In this document: in pieces, positions 7,083-14,032 of the stretch | How the letters are laid out: each line of letters begins with the position of its first letter | Position numbering within the stretch: the first letter of the stretch is position 1 | Source of the DNA: JBDSKH01 sp050245915 | GTDB taxonomy: Bacteria > Actinomycetota > Actinomycetes > Actinomycetales > Microbacteriaceae | NCBI GenBank assembly: GCA_050245915.1 | Contig: JBFWWZ010000039.1 | Location: 1 to 29,196 of the forward strand | Reading direction: 5' to 3' | DNA length: 29,196 nucleotides | Notes under the pieces: generated by a model | Told to the model about the DNA's origin: nothing | Seen by the model: only the letters and a program-made list of their open reading frames with translations | Database searches by the model: none | Program-made: the position numbers and the translations under genes

Positions 7083-7931
7083 TCAGGCGAGCGGGGGTTC
7101 CGCGATCCCGAACCCGGCGAGCAGTTCCTCGAGCTCGGCGACCAGCCGCGGGTGCCCGGCGATGATGAAGTCCCGGCTCGGGGCGGCATCCCCCATACCT
7201 TTCACGACGGCTCCCGCCTCACGGGCGATGATGGCGCCCGCGGCGTGATCCCAGGGGCTGAGCGTGCGCTCGTAGTAGGCGTTCAGCCGACCGGCGGCGA
7301 CGAAGCCCAGGTCGAGCGACGCGGTCCCCTGCCGGCGGATATCGCGGATCAGCGGAAGCAGCCGCGTCGCGACCGCACCCTGCACGCCGCGCATCTCGGC
7401 GGCGTACGCGAACCCCGTTCCCACGAGAGCTTCGGCGAGCGGGACCGCATCGGCGATGCGCAGTTCGGTGGTCGAGCCTGTTCGTCCGGTGGTCGAGCTT
7501 GTCGAGACCAGCGTCGCCCCTCCGCCCTTCGCAGCCGCGTACAGCTCACCGCTCGCCGGATTGTGGACGACGCCCACCGCATCCACCCAGGTCTGTGGGT
7601 CGGGCTCGCCCTCGACGACGGCGATGCTGACCGCATAGTGCGGGATCCCGTACAGGTAGTTCGTGGTCCCGTCGATCGGGTCGACCACCCAGGTGAGACC
7701 GCTGGTGCCGGTCTGCCCGCCGCCCTCCTCACCCAGGATGCCGTCGCCGGGTCGCGCGTCGGCGATGCGTCCCCGGATGAGCAGCTCCACCTCGCGGTCG
7801 GCCTCCGTCACCACGTCGACCACCGTCGACTTCGTCGCGGCGACCTCGACGCCTTCGCGCCGGCGGCGCGCTGCGAGCTCACCCGCCTCGAGGGCGATCG
7901 ATGTCGCGAGAGTCAGAAGCTCGGTGGTCAT
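7083..7931 (-). CDS. Inositol-monophosphatase-family phosphatase
   Basis: 282 aa, Mg-dependent sugar/nucleotide phosphatase (IMPase, CysQ or histidinol-phosphatase HisN type; these cannot be told apart here). Metal-site motifs are intact: GEEGG with E68-E69, DPIDGTTN with D84 and D87, WDHAAG with D228. Residues about 142-155 (VSTSSTTGRTGSTT) are a low-complexity insert encoded by one full and one partial copy of the dispersed palindrome; normal family members have a short loop at this place. The ATG is unusual: its A is also the last base of an encoded CCA of tRNA-Tyr, so there is no room for a leader or ribosome site outside the tRNA. The next in-frame start would remove family-like N-terminal sequence, so I keep this one. 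Confidence 0.88.
   Translation of the reverse strand: MTTELLTLATSIALEAGELAARRRREGVEVAATKSTVVDVVTEADREVELLIRGRIADARPGDGILGEEGGGQTGTSGLTWVVDPIDGTTNYLYGIPHYAVSIAVVEGEPDPQTWVDAVGVVHNPASGELYAAAKGGGATLVSTSSTTGRTGSTTELRIADAVPLAEALVGTGFAYAAEMRGVQGAVATRLLPLIRDIRRQGTASLDLGFVAAGRLNAYYERTLSPWDHAAGAIIAREAGAVVKGMGDAAPSRDFIIAGHPRLVAELEELLAGFGIAEPPLA
7467..7509 (+). repeat. Dispersed palindrome, short form, inside the IMPase gene (partial plus full copy)
   Basis: A diverged partial copy at 7467-7484 is followed by a full 19-bp copy at 7491-7509, GGTCGAGCTTGTCGAGACC. Both lie in frame and encode the Ser/Thr/Gly insert. Confidence 0.85.
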
Positions 7932-7933
7932 GG

Positions 7934-8015
7934 TGGCGAGTGAGGGATTCGAACCCCCGAATGCAGAGCAGTCTGATTTACAGTCAGATCCCTTTGGCCG
8001 CTTGGGTAACTCGCC
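7934..8015 (-). tRNA. tRNA-Tyr (anticodon GTA)
   Basis: 82 nt class II tRNA: acceptor GGCGAGT/ACTCGCC, anticodon stem-loop with CTGTAAA, a long variable arm, T arm GGGGGTTCGAATCCC, discriminator A. CCA appears encoded at 7933-7931, and its final A is the A of the ATG of the phosphatase gene. It starts 24 nt after the stop of the transglycosylase gene on the same strand. Confidence 0.96.
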
Positions 8016-8039
8016 GTCGCGCCGAGGCGCTCGACAATG

Positions 8040-8789
8040 TTACAGGCCCCGCATCGCGTCGTTGTACCCGACGGCGGCGGCCGCCACGTTGCGCAGGTAC
8101 GACTCGGACGAGTTGTATGCGGACACGGCGGCGCGCCAGCCATCCTCGGTGTCGATCGCTATCGACGAGCGGCAGAGGTAGTTCGCCGCCGCGAGCGCCG
8201 CATCGTCGATGTTCTGCGGGTCCTCGACGCCGTCGCCCCCGGCATCCACGTGCCAGTTGCGCCACGTCTGCGGGATCAGCTGCATCGGGCCCACCGCACG
8301 ATCCGAGTCGGGGTCGCCGTCGATCGCACCGTCGTCGCTGTCGGGCACGTGCGCGGTCGCCCCGCCGTCGAGCGGGATCCCGAAGATCCCCGGCACCGCG
8401 GTGCCGTTGACGTCGAGCATCGACCCGCCGTGCCGGCCGTGGTCGCTCTCGATCAGGCCCATGCCGGCGAGCGTCGTCCACGAGATGCCGCACTCCGGCA
8501 TCTGCTGTTGCTTCGTCATGGCCGCACCGGCATATGCGACGACGGCGCGGAGCGGGATGCCGGTCGCCGCGGCCGCCTGCTCGGCCCATGCAGCATCCGC
8601 CAGGGTCTGGATGCCGCCCGCGGCATTCACCGCCGGCGTCGGCTCATCGGCGGGTGGCGCCCACGTCGGCCGGGTCTCGACAGGCTCGACCACCGTCGGG
8701 ACCACCGGGATGGGGGCGAAGATCACGAGGATCAGGGCGCCGATGACCGTGAGGCCCAGCACGCTCCCGATGACCACGGTCCAGCGCAT
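8040..8789 (-). CDS. Lytic murein transglycosylase, MltB/SLT_2-like, membrane-anchored
   Basis: 249 aa. One membrane segment (about 4-30) with a short N-terminus anchors the enzyme outside the membrane. A linker rich in Pro/Ala follows; its VVEPVETR part comes from a copy of the dispersed palindrome. The catalytic domain has the glutamate in GMGLIESDHG (E114) and the fold motif AVGPMQLIPQTWRNW, as in MltB-type transglycosylases that cleave glycan strands to anhydro-muropeptides. Cysteines C100 and C205 may pair. The ATG is preceded at 6 nt by TAGAAC, a near -10 box, and there is no ribosome site. Divergent from yajQ with only 22 bp between starts. Followed by tRNA-Tyr. Confidence 0.87.
   Translation of the reverse strand: MRWTVVIGSVLGLTVIGALILVIFAPIPVVPTVVEPVETRPTWAPPADEPTPAVNAAGGIQTLADAAWAEQAAAATGIPLRAVVAYAGAAMTKQQQMPECGISWTTLAGMGLIESDHGRHGGSMLDVNGTAVPGIFGIPLDGGATAHVPDSDDGAIDGDPDSDRAVGPMQLIPQTWRNWHVDAGGDGVEDPQNIDDAALAAANYLCRSSIAIDTEDGWRAAVSAYNSSESYLRNVAAAAVGYNDAMRGL
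8673..8691 (-). repeat. Dispersed palindrome, short form, in the transglycosylase gene
   Basis: On the minus strand GGTCGAGCCTGTCGAGACC, a perfect consensus copy, read in frame as VEPVET in the linker between membrane anchor and catalytic domain. Confidence 0.85.
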
Positions 8790-8795
8790 CGAACG

Positions 8796-8801
8796 GTTCT
8801 A
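8796..8801 (-). promoter_or_regulatory. -10-like element for the transglycosylase gene
   Basis: TAGAAC (minus) ends 6 nt before the ATG at 8789. The last base departs from TANNNT. It shares its TA with the yajQ -10 box on the other strand. Confidence 0.5.
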
Positions 8802-8805
8802 CCAT
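8800..8805 (+). promoter_or_regulatory. -10 element for leaderless yajQ
   Basis: TACCAT ends 6 nt before the ATG at 8812; overlaps by two bases the opposing -10 box of the transglycosylase gene. Confidence 0.6.
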
Positions 8806-8811
8806 GGCCGC

Positions 8812-9300
8812 ATGGCAGATTCCTCTTTCGACATCGTGAGCAAGGTCGACCACATGGAGACCCAGAACGCTCTGAGCCAGGCGCAGAAAGAGATCGCGCA
8901 GCGGTACGACTTCAAGAACGTCGGAGCGTCGATCGAGTTCAGCGGCGAGAAGATCCTGATCAAGGCGAACGCCGAAGAGCGGGCCAAGGCCGTGCTCGAG
9001 GTGTTCGAGCAGAAGCTGATCAAGCGCGGCATCTCGCTGCGGTCGCTCGATGCCGGCGAGCCGTACCAGAGCGGCAAAGAGGTGCGCATCGAGGCGGCCA
9101 TGAAGAACGGCATCTCGAGCGACGACGCGAAGAAGATCTCCAAGATCATCCGTGACGAAGGCCCGAAGAGCGTCAAGAGCCAGATCCAGGGCGACGAGCT
9201 GCGGGTGCAGTCGAAGAGCCGCGACGACCTGCAGGCCGTCATCGCACTGCTGAAAGGGAAAGACCTCGACGTCGCACTGCAGTTCGTGAACATGCGGTGA
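8812..9300 (+). CDS. yajQ: YajQ-family (DUF520) nucleotide-binding protein
   Basis: 162 aa, the normal length of the family. The start MADSSFDIVSKVDHMETQNA is the signature of YajQ, as are QRYDFKNVGASIEF, EEYP-like DAGEPYQSG and the C-terminal VALQFVNMR. Two ferredoxin-like RNP-type domains are known for the family; some members bind cyclic di-GMP and others act with tRNA or nucleotides, and the function here is open. A longer upstream open frame exists, but homology begins exactly at this ATG, which also has a -10 box 6 nt before it. Its stop overlaps the cardiolipin synthase start by 4 bp, so the two are probably coupled. Confidence 0.95.
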   Translation: MADSSFDIVSKVDHMETQNALSQAQKEIAQRYDFKNVGASIEFSGEKILIKANAEERAKAVLEVFEQKLIKRGISLRSLDAGEPYQSGKEVRIEAAMKNGISSDDAKKISKIIRDEGPKSVKSQIQGDELRVQSKSRDDLQAVIALLKGKDLDVALQFVNMR

Positions 9301-10766
9301 CGATCCAGCTCCCGCCCGAGGTCGGCGTCGCCCTCGGCATCGTCGCCCTCGTCCTCGACATCGCGATCCGGGTGCTGTCGCTGATCTTCGTGCCGCGCAA
9401 CCGGCGCCCCCAGACGGCGCTCGCGTGGCTGCTGCTGATCTGGTACCAGCCCCACCTCGGCATCATCTTCTTCCGGATCTACGGTCGCGCCCGACTGCCC
9501 CGGAACCGCCGGCGGCGGCAGCGCGAGGTGAACGAGTACCTCATGGAGACCACCGAGGGTTTCGACCGGGTGAAGCGCGACCCGCCCTGGCCGTCATGGC
9601 TCGAGCCGATCGTGAACCTCAACCGGTCCCTCGGCTCGATGCCGCTCGTCGGCGGCAACGCGGCCGAGATGTGGGCGGACAACCAGGTGTCGCTCGACCA
9701 CATGGTCGACGAGATCCGCCAGGCCGAGAAGACGGTGCACGCGGAGTTCTACATCCTCTCGCTCGACGACACGACCCGGCCGTTCTTCGATGCGCTCCAG
9801 GACGCGCACGATCGCGGGGTGAAGGTGAGAGTACTGCTCGACCACCTCGGCAACTTCCCCTACCCCGGATATCGCCGCACCATCCGGTGGCTGAAGAAGT
9901 CGGGGGTGCGCTGGCACCTGATGCTGCCGTTCCAGCCGTGGCGGCTGCTGGTGCAGCGACCCGACCTGCGCAACCATCGCAAGCTGCTGGTGATCGACGG
10001 CGAGGTCGCGTTCACCGGGTCGCAGAACATCATCGAGACCCCGTACCAGAAGCGCGGTAACCACCGACGCGGGTTGCACTGGAAGGACTACATGGTGCGG
10101 TTCGAGGGGCCGGTCGTCGCCGGACTCGACGCCTTGTTCCTTACCGACTGGTACAGCGAGACCGGCGACCTGCTCGAACGCGAAGCCGCCCCCGCCCGCA
10201 AGACCGGCGGAGGCGACATCGACTGCCAGGTCGTGCCGTCCGGGCCCGGGTTCCCCGGCGAGAACAACCTGCGCATGTTCAACTCGCTGGTCTACGCGGC
10301 GCAGGAGCGGATCATCCTGGTCAGCCCCTACTTCGTCCCCGACGATTCGATGCTGTACGCGATCACCACCGCGGCGCAGTCCGGTCTCGACGTGCAGCTG
10401 TTCGTGTCGGAGATCGGCGACCAGTTCTTCGTGTTCCACGCGCAGCGCTCCTACTACGAGCAACTGCTGCGCGCGGGCGTGCGGATCTTCCGGTACGCGA
10501 GGCCCACGATCCTGCACGCGAAGCACTTCACCATCGACGACCAGGTGTCGGTGATCGGCTCGTCGAACCTCGACATGCGGTCTTTCACCCTCGATCTCGA
10601 GGTGTCGGTGATGGTGCGGGGCGGCAGGTTCCTCGAGCAGCTGCGCGCCATCGAAGACGACTACCGGTCGAGCAGCACCGAGCTCACCCTCGAGGAGTGG
10701 CTGTCGCGGCCGCTGTACCGCCGCATCCTGGATCACGTGGCGAGGCTGACCGCCGCCGTGCAGTGA
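9297..10766 (+). CDS. cls: Cardiolipin synthase (phospholipase D family)
   Basis: 489 aa integral membrane enzyme that joins two phosphatidylglycerols, or PG and another lipid donor, to form cardiolipin. Two hydrophobic segments at about 9-32 and 41-61 form the PLDc_N anchor. Two HKD phospholipase D motifs are complete: NHRKLLVID (H227, K229, D234) with FTGSQN after it, and LHAKHFTID (H407, K409, D414) with GSSNLD. The GTG start overlaps the yajQ stop (GTGA). Length and architecture match bacterial ClsA-type enzymes. It converges on the ferredoxin reductase gene with 86 bp between. Confidence 0.93.
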   Translation: MTIQLPPEVGVALGIVALVLDIAIRVLSLIFVPRNRRPQTALAWLLLIWYQPHLGIIFFRIYGRARLPRNRRRRQREVNEYLMETTEGFDRVKRDPPWPSWLEPIVNLNRSLGSMPLVGGNAAEMWADNQVSLDHMVDEIRQAEKTVHAEFYILSLDDTTRPFFDALQDAHDRGVKVRVLLDHLGNFPYPGYRRTIRWLKKSGVRWHLMLPFQPWRLLVQRPDLRNHRKLLVIDGEVAFTGSQNIIETPYQKRGNHRRGLHWKDYMVRFEGPVVAGLDALFLTDWYSETGDLLEREAAPARKTGGGDIDCQVVPSGPGFPGENNLRMFNSLVYAAQERIILVSPYFVPDDSMLYAITTAAQSGLDVQLFVSEIGDQFFVFHAQRSYYEQLLRAGVRIFRYARPTILHAKHFTIDDQVSVIGSSNLDMRSFTLDLEVSVMVRGGRFLEQLRAIEDDYRSSSTELTLEEWLSRPLYRRILDHVARLTAAVQ

Positions 10767-10852
10767 TCAGCGGAACAGACCGCCAGGCGGGCGAGTTAGG
10801 TCAATTCGGGCGTCCGGGGTCGCCCGGTTCTGCCGAAGCCGCCCGGAATCGA
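10767..10852. other. Gap between convergent cls and fprA
   Basis: It holds a small inverted repeat CGGGCG (10807-10812) / CGCCCG (10821-10826) with an 8-nt loop. No T run follows in either direction, so a terminator role is only possible, not shown. Confidence 0.35.
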
Positions 10853-12205
10853 TCAGCCGCGGGCGATCTTCACCATCTCGTCGCGCGGAACCACCTTGAT
10901 GCGGGCACGCCCCTCGGGCTCCCCGAGCGCCATCTCGTGCTCATCCAGGCGGTGCCAGCCCTCGAGGTCGGTGTACTCGACACCGCGCGAGTCGAGCAGC
11001 TCGACCACGCTGGCCTCGTCGGGTGACGCCGGCGACCACCACGACGCCTGGTCGTTCACCAGGTGCGAGATGGTCTCCATGGCATCCGACTTGGTGTGGC
11101 CGATCAGGCCGACGGGGCCGCGCTTGATCCAGCCGGTGGCGTAGACGCCGGGCATGATCTCGTCGCCCGCCGCGAGCACCTGGCCCTCGTGGTTCGGGAT
11201 GACCCCGCGCCGCTCGTCGAACGGCACGCCCTCGAGCGGCGACCCGAAATAGCCGACCGCACGATACACCGCCTGCACGTCCACCGAGCGGATCTCGCCG
11301 GTGCCCCGCACGCCGCCCGCGCCATCCGGCTCGGTGCGCTCGTACCGGAACGACGCGACCCGCCCGTCGGGCCCGGCCACGACCTCCACCGGCTTCGCGT
11401 AGAAGTGCAGGTGCAGCCGTCGCGACGCCTCGCCCGTCGAGCGCTCACGCCACTGGCTCAGCACCTTGTCGATGACGAACACCTGCTTGTTGGTCTCGAT
11501 GGCGGTCTTCGACGCCTCGTCGTAATCGAAGTCCTCGTCGTGCACGATCATGTCGACGTCGCGCAGCTCGCCGAGCTCGCGAAGTTCGAGCGGGGTGAAC
11601 TTCACCTGCATCGGGCCGCGGCGGCCGAAGACGTGCACGTCGGTGACCGGGCTCTTCTTCAGGCCCTCGTACACGTTCGCCGGGATCTCGGTCGGCAGCA
11701 GGTCGTCGGCGTGCTTCGCGAGGATGCGGGCGACGTCGAGCGCGACGTTCCCGTTGCCGAGCACCGCCACCGACTGCGCCTCGAGCGGCCATTCGCGCGG
11801 GTAGTCGGGGTGGCCGTCGTACCAGCTCACGAAATCGGCGGCGCCGTACGAACCCGGCAGATCGATGCCCGGGATGTCGAGGTCGGCGTCCCGCACCGCG
11901 CCCGTCGCGAAGATGACGGCGTTGTAGTGCCGCTTCAGGTCGTCGAGCGTGATGTCGGTGCCGAAGCGCACGTTGCCGAATATGCGGATGTCACCGCGGT
12001 CGAGCACCTCGCGCAGCGCTGTGATGATGCCTTTGATGCGCGGGTGGTCGGGTGCGACCCCGTAGCGCACCAGACCGTACGGCGCGGGGAGGTGGTCGAA
12101 CAGGTCGATGCTGACATCGAACGTGCGCTCGTGCTTCAGCAGGATGTCGGCGGCGTAGATGCCGGCGGGTCCGGCTCCCACGATCGCGAGGCGGAGCTTG
12201 GTCAA
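10853..12205 (-). CDS. fprA: Ferredoxin/adrenodoxin-type NADPH reductase (FprA family)
   Basis: 450 aa FAD enzyme of the adrenodoxin reductase type that passes electrons from NADPH to ferredoxins. FAD site AIVGAGPAGIYAA (G10-G15) at the N-terminus, PYGLVRYGVAPDHP typical of FprA, NADP site VAVLGNGNVALDVAR (about 147-160), FGRRGPMQVKFTPLELRELG, and the C-terminal ATGWIKRGPVGLIGHTKSDA. I take the TTG at 12205 as start because AGAAGGAAC precedes it and the FAD motif is correctly placed. It begins 10 nt after the polyprenyl synthase gene, so it is in the menG operon. In M. tuberculosis a geranylgeranyl-reductase-like MenJ gene sits in a comparable place; this protein is instead a ferredoxin reductase. 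Confidence 0.92.
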   Translation of the reverse strand: MTKLRLAIVGAGPAGIYAADILLKHERTFDVSIDLFDHLPAPYGLVRYGVAPDHPRIKGIITALREVLDRGDIRIFGNVRFGTDITLDDLKRHYNAVIFATGAVRDADLDIPGIDLPGSYGAADFVSWYDGHPDYPREWPLEAQSVAVLGNGNVALDVARILAKHADDLLPTEIPANVYEGLKKSPVTDVHVFGRRGPMQVKFTPLELRELGELRDVDMIVHDEDFDYDEASKTAIETNKQVFVIDKVLSQWRERSTGEASRRLHLHFYAKPVEVVAGPDGRVASFRYERTEPDGAGGVRGTGEIRSVDVQAVYRAVGYFGSPLEGVPFDERRGVIPNHEGQVLAAGDEIMPGVYATGWIKRGPVGLIGHTKSDAMETISHLVNDQASWWSPASPDEASVVELLDSRGVEYTDLEGWHRLDEHEMALGEPEGRARIKVVPRDEMVKIARG

Positions 12206-12215
12206 CGTGTTCCTT

Positions 12216-13265
12216 CTAGTTCGAGCGTTCGACGATCGCCTCGGCGAACTTCGTCAGCGCCTTCTTCACGGGCCCGTCGGGCAGGGGGGCCAGCGCAGCC
12301 ACCGCGCTGTCCGCCCACCGCTGCGCCTCGGCGAGGGTATCGCGGGTCACCTGATGATCTCGCAGCTGCGCGACCGCCAGGGCGAAGTCGGCGTCCGCCG
12401 ACTCCGTCACATCACGTTCGATGCGGGACAGCAAAGTGGATGCCTCCGCATCCGTCTGCGCAGCCTTGCGCAGGTAGAGCAGCGGCAACGTCGGCACGCC
12501 GGCCCGCAGATCCGTGCCCGCCTCTTTCCCGGTGGTCTCGAACTCGGCGGACAGGTCGATCACGTCGTCGATCAGCTGGAATGCGACACCGATTCGTTCA
12601 CCGAACAGCTCGACGGGCTCGCGATACGCCTCGTCGGCGTTGCTGAAGATCACGCCGACCACGGCGGCGGTGGCGATCAGCGACCCGGTCTTGTCGGCGA
12701 GCACCCCGAGGTAGTGCTGGATCGGGTCTTCGCCGTCTTGCGGGCCGATGGTCTCGTGCAGCTGACCGAGCACCAGGCGCTCGAAGGTGTTCGACTGGAT
12801 CGTGAGCGCCCGCTCGCCGAGACCGGCGATCAGGTTGCTCGCCCGTGCGAACAGCAGGTCGCCGGTGAGGATCGCCACCGAGTTGCCCCACACCGCCTGC
12901 GCGCTGGGGACGCCGCGGCGCATCTGCGCCTCATCCATCACGTCGTCGTGGTAAAGCGACGCCAGGTGGGTGATCTCCACCGCCTGCGCGGCCGTGATGA
13001 CATCCGGGTGGTTGCCCTGGCCGAGCTGCGCGGTCAGCAGCACCAGCGTGGGACGCACCCGTTTGCCGCCCGCCTCCAGCAGGTAGCGGCTGGTGGTGTC
13101 GGCCATCTCGTCGGCGAACGACATCTGCGCGAGCAGGCCGGCCTCCACCTCGGTGAGGCCCTGCTCGATCGCGTCGGCGAAGTGACGCTCCTCGCTCGAC
13201 GCGAAGAGCTTCTCACCCAGCCCGAGCGACGAGCTGAGGGTGCTGCTGCGCCGCGTGCGGCTCAC
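12216..13265 (-). CDS. Long-chain polyprenyl diphosphate synthase (trans-isoprenyl type)
   Basis: 349 aa, makes the all-trans polyprenyl diphosphate that forms the menaquinone tail from IPP and an allylic primer. First aspartate-rich motif DDVMD (D107-D111) followed by EAQMRRG; second motif DDVID (D233-D237). Just before the first motif are small residues (A102, S103 at -5 and -4), which in this family leave room for long chains. GGKRVRPTLVLL (66-77) is the IPP-binding GGKRxRP region. The GTG start overlaps the menG stop by 4 bp, and fprA follows after 10 nt. The neighbourhood points to menaquinone side-chain synthesis; the chain length cannot be deduced. Confidence 0.92.
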   Translation of the reverse strand: MSRTRRSSTLSSSLGLGEKLFASSEERHFADAIEQGLTEVEAGLLAQMSFADEMADTTSRYLLEAGGKRVRPTLVLLTAQLGQGNHPDVITAAQAVEITHLASLYHDDVMDEAQMRRGVPSAQAVWGNSVAILTGDLLFARASNLIAGLGERALTIQSNTFERLVLGQLHETIGPQDGEDPIQHYLGVLADKTGSLIATAAVVGVIFSNADEAYREPVELFGERIGVAFQLIDDVIDLSAEFETTGKEAGTDLRAGVPTLPLLYLRKAAQTDAEASTLLSRIERDVTESADADFALAVAQLRDHQVTRDTLAEAQRWADSAVAALAPLPDGPVKKALTKFAEAIVERSN

Positions 13266-14008
13266 GACCCGGTCCGCTTCCGGCGCTTCGCGGTGGACGC
13301 CCGGATGCCCGGGTCCTCCGGCTTATGGCCGCGGTGCAGCGCGACGACGCCCGCGGTGAGGTTGCGGTACGCGACCCGGGTGAACCCGACACCCCGGATC
13401 CACTGGCTGAGCGTGCCCTGGTCGGGCCACTGCTCGATCGACTCGCGCAGGTACCCGTAGGCGTCGCGGTTCGAGCTGGCGACGGTCGCGACGACCGGCA
13501 TCACGAACCGCATGTAGGCGGCGTAGCCGGCACGGAACACGGCGCGCGGCGGCTTGCTGAACTCGCAGACCACGAGCCGCCCGCCGGGCTTCAGCACCCG
13601 GTACATCTCGGCGAGAGCCGCCTTCGGGTGCGCGACGTTGCGCAGACCGAAACTGATCGTGACCGCGTCGAACTCATCGTCGCCGAACGGGAGCCGCTCC
13701 GCATCGCCCTCGACGAACTCGATCCTCGGGTTGCGCCGGCGCCCCTCGGCGATCATCCCCGGCGAGAAGTCGAGCGCCACCACCGTCGCGCCCCGGTGCG
13801 CCAGCGCGGCGGACGAGGTGCCGGTGCCCGCCGCGACATCGAGGATGCGCTCCCCCGGCTGCGGGTTCACCGCGCGGACCGTCGCCGCGCGCCAGAGAGC
13901 CGCGTTGCCGACCGACATGATCGCGTTCGTGCGGTCGTAGTGGCGGGCCACGCCGTCGAACATGCCGGAGACCTCGTCCGGCTGCTTGTCCATCTCGGCC
14001 CTGCTCAC
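13262..14008 (-). CDS. menG: Demethylmenaquinone methyltransferase
   Basis: 248 aa SAM-dependent methyltransferase (UbiE/MenG) that performs the last step of menaquinone synthesis. Family signatures: VSGMFDGVARHYDRTNAIMS near the N-terminus, ILDVAAGTGTSSAALA (SAM motif I), DAVTISFGLRNVAHPKAALAEMYRVLKPGG (motifs II-III) and YGYLRESIEQWPDQ near the C-terminus. A longer open frame exists upstream, but the GTG at 14008 gives the family-like start MSRAEMDKQPDEVSGMFD. TAGGAT lies 8 nt before this GTG. First gene of an operon with the polyprenyl synthase and fprA; divergent from the isochorismate synthase gene. Confidence 0.94.
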   Translation of the reverse strand: MSRAEMDKQPDEVSGMFDGVARHYDRTNAIMSVGNAALWRAATVRAVNPQPGERILDVAAGTGTSSAALAHRGATVVALDFSPGMIAEGRRRNPRIEFVEGDAERLPFGDDEFDAVTISFGLRNVAHPKAALAEMYRVLKPGGRLVVCEFSKPPRAVFRAGYAAYMRFVMPVVATVASSNRDAYGYLRESIEQWPDQGTLSQWIRGVGFTRVAYRNLTAGVVALHRGHKPEDPGIRASTAKRRKRTGS

Positions 14009-14016
14009 GACATACC

Positions 14017-14022
14017 ATCCTA
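14017..14022 (-). promoter_or_regulatory. -10 element for menG
   Basis: TAGGAT (minus), 8 nt before the GTG at 14008. It shares the TA at 14021-14022 with the menF -10 on the plus strand. Confidence 0.6.
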
Positions 14023-14026
14023 GGCT
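14021..14026 (+). promoter_or_regulatory. -10 element for leaderless menF
   Basis: TAGGCT ends 6 nt before the GTG at 14033; overlaps the opposing menG -10 box. Confidence 0.65.
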
Positions 14027-14032
14027 GGTGGG

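Noticed and set aside
8209..8811. Upstream extension of yajQ by about 200 codons
   Set aside because: It is antisense to the transglycosylase gene, and YajQ homology starts exactly at ATG 8812.
10807..10826. Inverted repeat as terminator of cls or fprA
   Set aside because: Six-base stem and no T run on either side; not enough to call a terminator.
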